The notes beneath the pieces were generated by a model. The model was not told the origin of the DNA, did not search any database, and saw only the letters and a list, made by a program, of their open reading frames with translations. From NCBI GenBank assembly GCA_030849065.1, contig JASAON010001517.1:1-45588 (forward strand): a stretch of 45,588 bases of DNA. The letters are read 5' to 3'. Positions 35,753 through 43,418 of this stretch are shown here, piece after piece. Both the position numbers and the translations under genes were made by a program. Every line of letters begins with the position of its first letter. Position 1 is the first letter of the stretch. The DNA comes from Jaenimonas drosophilae (lineage: Eukaryota; Euglenozoa; Kinetoplastea; Trypanosomatida; Trypanosomatidae).

Positions 35753-36961
35753 TCAATCCTCCTCACCATAGTCGAAGTCCTCCTCATCATCATTTTGATG
35801 CTCATGAGCCGGCGCGACTTGCTTCTTCCGCTGACGACGATTGCCGGCGAGCTCCTCATCGCTATCCACCTCCTCAGGCTCTGCAGGTTTGGTTGGTGCG
35901 GCAACAGCCTTCTTGGCTTGTTTCGCTTTCCGGCCGCCCTTCTTGCGCTTGCCATCATCATCATCATCATCATCACTCACCTGCAGTGCGGCGGCGAGGT
36001 CCTGCGGCTGTTTGCGACGGTTGTTGGCACCCTTCTTACCACGCTTTCCTCCCTTCTCATCATCTTCCTCATCATCCATCTCCTCCGCCATGTTGTTGTT
36101 GGTGTTCTTCGTGGATGTCTTGCTGGCCTTGCTCTTGGCCACTGACCGGGCATCCTCACTCATGAGGTTGATGGTGCTGCCAGAGACGGGCGAGCTACTC
36201 TCCACCTCCATCACCGCGGTCTCGAGCGTGTGCAGCTGGCATCCCGCGGGGAGGTCGGCACGAACAAAGGCCTCCAACTCACGAAACAAGTGCGGCTGCA
36301 TGCAAATCAGCAAGGCCTGCTGATCATCATCACCGTTGTTGTTGTTTGGTTGTGCGTCTGCGCCGTGCTCGACGCACCACACCTCCACCTCTCGCAGTAC
36401 GGCGGCGTTTGGCACCACACACCGCAGCTTCATGTTGGCACGTGAGATGGGAATCACGTTGCTCTCGATGAGCTGGTGAATGAGTGCGAGCGCCTGCTTC
36501 TTCACGGGCTGGTCAAGCTTCACCGCCGCGCCAACCGAGCGCAGCGCCGTTTCCACGACTTGCACCGGAAATGGCCGTTGTGTTTCGGTGTTGATGCACT
36601 TTTGCGAGATGATCATCGCGATATCCTTGAAGAGCTCATCCACCTCCGCGGTACGCTCCTGCTGCGCCACCTGCAGCTCACCGTGCTTCAAAATGAAGAT
36701 GATGGCCTCCTCCTCGCTCATGTTGTTGCCGAACACTGCGTGGATATCTTTTTCAGACGCCACGTGGCCGCGCGCAACGTTGGTGAAGACGCGCTCGACC
36801 TGCAACACCTCATCCATGCGATCCTCAGTGCCACCGCGGTAGCTCACCACCTTGTTTTTGTAGCACGCAATTTCCAGCTTGATGCCGTTTTTGGTGTACC
36901 GCACAACAGCGATGTTCGTATGACGACGCTGTGAGAGAGGAAACTGCATTCGAGCGCTCAT
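35753..36961 (-). CDS. SBDS: SBDS ribosome maturation protein with long C-terminal tail
   Basis: The first 250 residues match the Shwachman-Bodian-Diamond protein: VRYTKNGIKLEIACYKNKVV, VFTNVARGHVASEKDI, FPVQVVETAL and an SBDS C-terminal ferredoxin-like domain. SBDS, with the GTPase EFL1, releases the anti-association factor eIF6 from new 60S subunits. The tail (about residues 255-402) is lysine- and aspartate-rich with KRGKKG, DDDDDDDGKRKKGG and an acidic end (DDEEDFDYGEED), absent from the 250-residue human protein. A C-terminal RNA-binding extension is known in trypanosomatid SBDS. The leader contains a CAA/AAC repeat close to the start codon. Confidence 0.95.
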   Translation of the reverse strand: MSARMQFPLSQRRHTNIAVVRYTKNGIKLEIACYKNKVVSYRGGTEDRMDEVLQVERVFTNVARGHVASEKDIHAVFGNNMSEEEAIIFILKHGELQVAQQERTAEVDELFKDIAMIISQKCINTETQRPFPVQVVETALRSVGAAVKLDQPVKKQALALIHQLIESNVIPISRANMKLRCVVPNAAVLREVEVWCVEHGADAQPNNNNGDDDQQALLICMQPHLFRELEAFVRADLPAGCQLHTLETAVMEVESSSPVSGSTINLMSEDARSVAKSKASKTSTKNTNNNMAEEMDDEEDDEKGGKRGKKGANNRRKQPQDLAAALQVSDDDDDDDGKRKKGGRKAKQAKKAVAAPTKPAEPEEVDSDEELAGNRRQRKKQVAPAHEHQNDDEEDFDYGEED

Positions 36962-37323
36962 GGTGATGAAGTTTGTTGTTGTTGTTGTTGTTGTTGTTGG
37001 GAGCGGAGTGGTGTGCTGCTCGTCGTGGAGTGGAGAAGAAAATTATATGATCTTCATCATGGTTGTGTTGTTGTACGTTGAAGAGGAAGAGAAGAAGAGA
37101 GGAGGTGATGGTGTTGTGTAAAGTACATGATTGATGTTGTGTTGTTGTGTTGCAGCACGTACAACAAACGTGACTTGATGAGAATCATCCTGATGAAGCA
37201 ACAAGTGATGTGTGGCGTGGCATGCCAGCCACGTGCTTCTAGACTCCTCCATCACGAAGGAGTAGCTCCTCATCTTGATGATGCATCTACTCATCATCAT
37301 CATCATCATCTATGTGCTGCCAC
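36962..37323. other. Intergenic region with GTT and CAT repeats
   Basis: 360 bases. (GTT)8 at 36975-36999 lies just upstream of SBDS, where it reads AAC in the mRNA, and a CAT run lies at 37290-37311 just after the SPEF1 stop. No gene seen. Confidence 0.6.
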
Positions 37324-38124
37324 TTACACACGGCCAAACTTGGCGCGGTATTGCTGCAGCTTTTCATCCTTCACACGCACGAGCTCCTCCAGCTTGATGA
37401 TCTTCTCGCTCAGAATACCAACGGTTTCACGAAGCTCCATGATAGTGCGGTCCTTCTCCTCCAACAACAAACGTGCAACATCATCATCATGTGCTGCTGC
37501 TGCACCTGTTGTTGTTGCCGTTGTTGTTGGTGCTTTTGCTCCACCACCTCGTCCACGACCAACACTTGATCGTGGCCGCTCAGCATTCATGCGCGGAGAA
37601 TTTTGCGGCGCGCGGCCACTCGCCGGACGTGCGGCGTTTGGATCGGCAAAAACACCATGTGCTGCACGTTGTGTTGCTGCTGACGTGCGTGGTGTGGCCT
37701 TGTTGGCCATCACCTCCTCCGTGGATGTTGGTGCCTGTGATTGTTGTTGCGCATCGAGCTCCTCCTTGCGTGCTTTGATGTGCGCAATTTTTGTTCGCAG
37801 TGCGCGCAAGAAACGCTCAATCGCGCCCGGCACCGCATTCACGACATCCTCCACCTCCTCCGGTGGCACCTCAAAGTACAGCTTGCGCAACACACGTGAA
37901 TTCAGCGTTTGCCAGTTGTCAAGCTTCTTCGCACGTGAGAGGGCGGGCGTGTAGTTGTGGAGCTCCACCAAACGTGGGAAGAAGAACTTGATGATCTCTG
38001 CGACGCAACACCCGTCGGCGAAGTCGCGCGCGATGTTGCGCTTCGGCCGTGAAATTGGGATCTCATCAACCCAGCGATACAAATCATGGAGATCATCCTC
38101 GGTGAAGGGAACGTCGTCCTCCAT
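37324..38124 (-). CDS. SPEF1: SPEF1/CLAMP calponin-homology flagellar protein
   Basis: 266 residues. The N-terminal CH domain reads LYRWVDEIPISRPKRNIARD, FADGCCVAEIIKFFFP, LVELHNYTPALS and LDNWQTLNSRVLRKL, which is the SPEF1/CLAMP (DUF1042) pattern rather than EB1. A Gly/Arg/Ala/Thr-rich linker follows, and then a C-terminal coiled coil (LLLEEKDRTIMELRETVGI, LEELVRVKDEKLQQY) for dimerisation. SPEF1 bundles microtubules in the axoneme central pair and in cortical arrays, and in trypanosomes in the microtubule quartet, so a flagellar/cytoskeletal role is likely. The start follows a pyrimidine stretch ending CATCAG. The longer in-frame ATG at 38184 lies before that acceptor. Confidence 0.92.
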   Translation of the reverse strand: MEDDVPFTEDDLHDLYRWVDEIPISRPKRNIARDFADGCCVAEIIKFFFPRLVELHNYTPALSRAKKLDNWQTLNSRVLRKLYFEVPPEEVEDVVNAVPGAIERFLRALRTKIAHIKARKEELDAQQQSQAPTSTEEVMANKATPRTSAATQRAAHGVFADPNAARPASGRAPQNSPRMNAERPRSSVGRGRGGGAKAPTTTATTTGAAAAHDDDVARLLLEEKDRTIMELRETVGILSEKIIKLEELVRVKDEKLQQYRAKFGRV

Positions 38125-38490
38125 GATGGGTGCGATGAGGTGCTGATGTGAATGAAAAGACGTACAACACAACAACAACAACAACGAGGAGATCTAAAAG
38201 CTGTTGGGGGTGCGCAAGATACGAAGTATGTGTGTGCCGCTACGTGTGTGTGTGCGTGGATGCGTGTGTGCTCCACAGGAAATTGCTGAATGAAACACAA
38301 CAAGAAAAAATATAAGAATTTTCACCATCATCGTAACCAACAACAACAACACATAGAGATGAAGTATGTTGTTGTAGAGCAACAAACACGCACAAGGAAA
38401 GAGATGTGCTGAAGACGACGTACACCAATCGAGATATGGTCGTGATGCATCTAAATCTATACGCGGACGTACATCCGCATCATCGCCAGC
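38125..38490. other. Intergenic region, no gene seen
   Basis: 366 bases with CAA repeats (about 38164-38186 and 38339-38350) and GT-rich stretches. It holds the 3' UTR of the Ser/Arg-rich gene and the leader of SPEF1. Confidence 0.6.
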
Positions 38491-41400
38491 TCACACAACA
38501 TCATCATGATAAAGCTCCAGTGCCTCGGCGATGCCATGAACGCGTCGAGCAAAATCTTCGCTGGTGGAAACATCAATGATGGTACGCTGCTTCATCTGAG
38601 CCGACTTTGATGCAGCTCCACGAGCGGGTGGCGTTGAGACTAACTCATCATCGTGCATAAACAGTTTTGTGCCACCATCCATATCCGGTGATGTGCCACG
38701 ACTCCGCACATCATCCACATCAGAGTACAGCGGTGGTGGTGGTGGAGGTGGAGGCGCCGCACCGCCACGACGTGGGTTGCCACGCTCATTCTCATACTTG
38801 TGGCGCCACACATCATCAGCGTAGCGATCCGCAAACGTGGAGATGGATGATTTACGCGATGTGTTGTACTTGTACGTGTTGTTGTTGAGGTTGCGCTCAC
38901 TGCGGTATGTGTAGCGTGAGTATGTAGTTGATGCATCATCATCGCGTGAATAACGACCAAAATTTGCATCAGATTGACGAACCCGTGCGGCATCCTTCAC
39001 GTAGTCGCTCCACTTCGTTGATGCTTGACGTGCACGAGGAAGAACATCATCATCATCATCATCACCATATGCATAGGATGACGTACTCCATCGAGGTGCT
39101 GTTGTTGTGGCACCAACTCCTCCACCGCTTGACCAAATCCGATCTCGTCGAGCAGATGAACGCGGATCAACGCGTGTTGCTGATGTTGTTGTTGTTGGTG
39201 ATGCGTTGAAGCTCATGGATGAGCGCCACTCACGCACTGTTTCCGAGATCGCATCCACGTCCAATGCACGTTTATCTGGACTGAGCAAACGTCGCTGCAC
39301 AACAACATCATCACCACGTCGGCGCTCCACCGAAGATGAGCGTACCACTGGCGCGTCTGTTGATGCTGCTGGAGCATTGGCAGATGTTGTTGTTTTTGTT
39401 GTTGGTGGTGATGATGATGTCTTGTGGCGGCGGTGTTTGTGCTTCTTTGCTTCATCCTTTGCTGCACCTCCCTCACCGTCACGTGGAGTACGAATCTTCT
39501 TGCCAGCCTCATCATCTCCACCGCCATCATCTCGCTGTTTCAGCGTCCGCGGTTGTGGTTGTTTCTTCTTGTGCTGAAGCATCTTGCGTTGATAGGCGAT
39601 AGAGCAGAGAAGATCAAGCTCATCTCCGTCCATGGGTGGCAGCTCCGCCAACATGTGTGTTTTGGTTGATGATGAAGATGCATCACGTACCGGAGAAGAT
39701 GCCGACGCGTTCTTCTTTTGCCGTCGATGCTTGGGCTTTGGTTGCTCCTCCGGCACGTTGTTGTTGTTGTTGTGTTGGCGCGGTGCTGATGTGGATGATG
39801 ATGAGCGACGGTGCTTACGTGCCTCATCCGTCTTGTCACGTGGTTGTGCTGCAGCAACAACATCTGCATTCATGGTCAGGACTTGTGCAGATGCTGCCAC
39901 ATCATTGGCTGGAGTTGATGATGCTGTTGTTGGCGTTGTTCTTGGTGCTGTTGCAGCATCTGCGGATGGCTGGCGGCTTGCAGAGGTAGAGGAGCGGCTG
40001 CTGCGAGGGCTACGCGTGGATGAGCGATGAAGATGATGATGATGTTGATGCGCATGATCCTTCTCATTCACCATCGTCATTGGTTGTTGCGGTGAGTTGC
40101 TCCGCGAGCGCGATGATCGTCGTCGATGCGGTGATGAAGTTTGCGAAGCTCTGCGTGATGAGATGGAGCGTTTGCTGTCACCACTCCGACGTCTGCTGCG
40201 ACGTGACGATGATCGGCGTGGGAGGTCAATCACCGGGGTAGAAGATCCATCACGACGTGAATCATGTTTCTTGTTGTTGTTGTTGTTGGCAACATTTGCG
40301 ATAAGCGCACGCAAACGAATGGATTCTGCCACGGGAAGCAGCTTCATGCGCACGATGGAGTTGTCGGCGCGCGGATCGGTGTTGCGACGACGCACCACCA
40401 ACGCCAAACGTTTGCGTGGAGAGATGATGCCCGATGATGATGTGGCGGCCTCAACCTGCGTCGGCTGCAGCAGGGATACCTGAGTAGATGCTGATGCAGA
40501 TGCACGTTGTGGCGTTGACGTGAATGTGGTATTGGTGGTGATGGCGGATGTTTGTGTGCGTGCGTTGGCCACCTTCACAACTTCGGTGGCCTCTGCGTGT
40601 GCTTGAGTACCTTCATCCACCAACTTCTTGCGTGGCACCTCATCCTTCGTAGTGGATGAATGCTCCAGAGATGCTGATGCATGTTGTTGTTGTTGTTGTA
40701 CGAACGATGCACGTTGCTCACGCAGACTTGCCTCACCCGAGATGGAGCTGCTGCGACCGCGGCTGCTTCGTGATCGACGGCGTCGGCGTTGACGATGATC
40801 ATCTCCACGCGCAGATGCCATCGTCTCTTCTGCTGCATGAACGGAGGTTCTCATCACTTCGCTGCTGTTGCTGTTGCTGTTGTTGGTTGTGGTGTTGCGG
40901 GATGGAGGAATGGCGTCGCGCTGACGACGACGGCGCCGTTGTGTTGGCTCACTCGTAAACGTCTTCTCGGGCTGGTGATGTGGTTGCGTTGCAACATCAT
41001 CCGCCACTTCCTTGTTCTCCACCAACAACATGTTTGGCGTAGTTGATGCCTCGGGCTGCGGCTTACGTCGCGGAAGACGCTCATCACTTGGCCGTTGTGG
41101 TGAGCAGCTCCCACGTGCGGGGCTCGCGGAGCTCCGACGGCTGCTCGATCGTGATGTTGATCGGCGGCAGACGCACGCAACACGTTGAGCTTGCGAGCCG
41201 GACGATGGTGCCGGTGAGCGGCTGTGGTCGGTGCTACGTCGTGCAGGAGTTGCGGAGGAGGTTGATGATCGTGGCGGGGTGGATGATGAAGATTCACGCT
41301 GTTGCGAGTGTTTGCGCGAATGATGGTGATGATGATGGTGTGGTTGTGGTTGTGAGCTGTTGTTGTTGTTGTTGTTGGGTTTTGGAGGTAGAGGAACCGG

Positions 41401-42648
41401 GGAACTGCTCGGATAGCCAACGTGTGGTTGTGTGTGTACGTCCGTTCCTTCAAACTCATACGCGCCATCATCATTATCATCATCCAAGGCGTAGTGATGC
41501 CCTGAGTCGCGTGGCATCTTCTCCGGTGTTGGTGTGTTATCGTTCATGTCCGCCCATCCCTGATGTGCGATGGCGGGAGAATCTCCGGCCGTGTGGGCCG
41601 CCAACAACTCCGTTGATGGCCGATGTGGAGGACTCGATGCATCATCCGATGCGTAAGATAGCATGGGCTCATTAAAACGCTCATCATCATCATCATCATC
41701 ATCATAATCATCATCATCATCGCTGCTATCCACGTGGTGCCGATCATTGGGGCTGCGGCTGCTGGCGAAGCTGATGCGTCGGCTGCTTCGTGCGCTGTGT
41801 GGCACACTTCCTGGCCGACGCAGGATAGAGCGGGGCGGTGTATCTGCCCTTGCAGAGTTGGTTTGTGTGTTGCTTGTTCTAAGTGGTGAATCATAGGTGG
41901 AGGAGTCGGAGGTGCCACTCAGACGAGGTGTGTCTTGCTGGCGAGGCTTCGGTGCGAGCGGCACAACATCGCGCAACGTGAAGGCTGGGGCCGTTGTAGA
42001 TGGTGCAGTCAGCGGAGTACCAACAAGAGGAGCAGGAGGAGATGATGATGCTGTTGTTGGCGCTGTTGCGGGTATGGCAACATGCTGCCTCCATGCCGAC
42101 CACTGTTGTTGCAAGGATGTCTGTCGCGTATGTGGTGGTGCATCAACGGGCTGGATGATGGGCACCTCCGCTGATCTCAACGTAGTCGTTGTGCCAGCGT
42201 GTTGTGGTCCGCCAACGTCATGAAGATGATGCACATCTGCCGCCGTGGAATCATCGCGGAAGAGCAGGCTTGCGTTTTCTGTGGTTCCGGGCGATGATGC
42301 GGCTGGATTGGTGTTGAGGGTGTTGGTGGATGCGGTGGAGGTGGGCTGTGTGGCTGGAATGTTTGGCGGAGGTGCAGAAGAATAAGATGATGTGGCCGAT
42401 GGCGTCTTTGGGGGAAGCTGCATCACCCCATGATCAAACGCAGATACATTGCTGATGAAGGAGCTAGGCTCCTCACGTGAGAGGAGGGTTGAGGAGTTGG
42501 ATGGAAGAAGGTGGCTGAGGGAGGTGCCATCGCCGAGCGTTGGGGTATCGTCGGCCGATGTGTTCCCGCGCGGCCGATGATCATCGGGGGCGTGTGAGTT
42601 GGGCGGTGCGAGAGGAGCCGCGGGTGCGGTGGCAACACGCGCAAACAT
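38491..42648 (-). CDS. Large Ser/Arg-rich disordered protein, unrecognised
   Basis: 1385 residues, almost all low complexity. The N-terminal half is Ser/Pro/Thr-rich with Asp runs (SSDDDDDYDDDDDDDERF) and His/Gln stretches. The middle is rich in RS/SR dipeptides (RRRRSRSSRGRSSSIS, RRSSSRRSRRRSGDSKRS). The C-terminal 250 residues have Tyr/Arg/Ser-rich segments (YSRDDDASTTYSRYTYRSER), a poly-Pro run (APPPPPPPPLY) and end in a short helix (SEDFARRVHGIAEALELYHD) that may be the only folded part. RS repeats suggest a phosphoregulated RNA-processing or cytoskeletal scaffold. That is inference, as no domain is recognised. The start at MFARVATAP was preferred to the 48-residue upstream extension, which reads through intergenic CA repeats. 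Confidence 0.75.
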   Translation of the reverse strand: MFARVATAPAAPLAPPNSHAPDDHRPRGNTSADDTPTLGDGTSLSHLLPSNSSTLLSREEPSSFISNVSAFDHGVMQLPPKTPSATSSYSSAPPPNIPATQPTSTASTNTLNTNPAASSPGTTENASLLFRDDSTAADVHHLHDVGGPQHAGTTTTLRSAEVPIIQPVDAPPHTRQTSLQQQWSAWRQHVAIPATAPTTASSSPPAPLVGTPLTAPSTTAPAFTLRDVVPLAPKPRQQDTPRLSGTSDSSTYDSPLRTSNTQTNSARADTPPRSILRRPGSVPHSARSSRRISFASSRSPNDRHHVDSSDDDDDYDDDDDDDERFNEPMLSYASDDASSPPHRPSTELLAAHTAGDSPAIAHQGWADMNDNTPTPEKMPRDSGHHYALDDDNDDGAYEFEGTDVHTQPHVGYPSSSPVPLPPKPNNNNNNSSQPQPHHHHHHHSRKHSQQRESSSSTPPRSSTSSATPARRSTDHSRSPAPSSGSQAQRVACVCRRSTSRSSSRRSSASPARGSCSPQRPSDERLPRRKPQPEASTTPNMLLVENKEVADDVATQPHHQPEKTFTSEPTQRRRRRQRDAIPPSRNTTTNNSNSNSSEVMRTSVHAAEETMASARGDDHRQRRRRRSRSSRGRSSSISGEASLREQRASFVQQQQQHASASLEHSSTTKDEVPRKKLVDEGTQAHAEATEVVKVANARTQTSAITTNTTFTSTPQRASASASTQVSLLQPTQVEAATSSSGIISPRKRLALVVRRRNTDPRADNSIVRMKLLPVAESIRLRALIANVANNNNNKKHDSRRDGSSTPVIDLPRRSSSRRSRRRSGDSKRSISSRRASQTSSPHRRRSSRSRSNSPQQPMTMVNEKDHAHQHHHHLHRSSTRSPRSSRSSTSASRQPSADAATAPRTTPTTASSTPANDVAASAQVLTMNADVVAAAQPRDKTDEARKHRRSSSSTSAPRQHNNNNNVPEEQPKPKHRRQKKNASASSPVRDASSSSTKTHMLAELPPMDGDELDLLCSIAYQRKMLQHKKKQPQPRTLKQRDDGGGDDEAGKKIRTPRDGEGGAAKDEAKKHKHRRHKTSSSPPTTKTTTSANAPAASTDAPVVRSSSVERRRGDDVVVQRRLLSPDKRALDVDAISETVREWRSSMSFNASPTTTTSATRVDPRSSARRDRIWSSGGGVGATTTAPRWSTSSYAYGDDDDDDVLPRARQASTKWSDYVKDAARVRQSDANFGRYSRDDDASTTYSRYTYRSERNLNNNTYKYNTSRKSSISTFADRYADDVWRHKYENERGNPRRGGAAPPPPPPPPLYSDVDDVRSRGTSPDMDGGTKLFMHDDELVSTPPARGAASKSAQMKQRTIIDVSTSEDFARRVHGIAEALELYHDDVV

Positions 42649-43418
42649 CGCCAACGTGTGTATGTGTGTGTGTGGAGCACCACAAGGTGAAAAGCAAAAC
42701 ACGCTACACCATAGAAGAAAAAGTGAGAGAAAGAGCAAATGTAGTTCAGGTGCCAGGTCATCGACACAAGAGCAACAACATGCGCATAACATGCATGGTA
42801 CCGTACACGGATGGAGAAGAACACGCCATCATCCAAGACTTTGGATGATGTTTAAGAACATAATAACCACATCAAGAGCGCGACGCAAATCTAGGATTTA
42901 CATCGAGAAGAAGAACAAGTCCACCCTTGTTAGTAAAAAGGAGAAGAAACAAACTCAATGCGAGATCCAACACCACATTCATCAACATCATCGCCACACT
43001 GTTACGACCAAGTGATGAAGAAGGTGAGGTGCATGTGGGTGCGCACGTAGATGGGTCTCTATACATCTCCACACGCGCACACACACACATGCACACAGTT
43101 GCCATCCGCACAACGAACTATGTTTGTGTGTCGTCGTGTGACCAAGAAAAAACATAAAAAGAAAACAGAAACAAACACTAGCGAGTAAGCGATGGCTTCT
43201 ACCCTCGTACATCATGATTGATGGGGATCAACAACAACAACAACAACAATCATAAAAAAAAGAAAAAAAAAAAGAAGATTTAGAGAGGAGTATCATGACG
43301 ACGTTCCATGGTTAATCAATCTGCCGTAGGACGGGCGTAGAAGCTGTGGAGATGACTCCACTTCATGATGATGGTTGTTGTGAGATCAATCACTCATGCA
43401 CACACATCTCAACGACGG
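42649..43418. other. Intergenic region, no gene seen
   Basis: 770 bases, A-rich on the plus strand (AAAAAAAGAAAAAAAAAAAG near 43254-43274), with CA repeats and a CAA run near 43229-43248. It contains the 3' UTR of the right-hand ABCB gene. None of the hairpin repeats found after the left-hand ABCB fragment is present. Confidence 0.6.

Noticed and set aside
35561..36323. Plus-strand hydrophobic open frames
   Set aside because: Leu/Ile/Ser-rich translations arise from reading the Asp/Glu/Lys-rich SBDS tail in antisense. The SBDS match on the minus strand is clear.
37324..38124. EB1-type microtubule end-binding protein
   Set aside because: The CH domain sequence (VDEIPISRPKRNIARD and LVELHNYTPA) is that of SPEF1/CLAMP. 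The EB1-specific C-terminal EBH motif and acidic EEY-type tail are absent.
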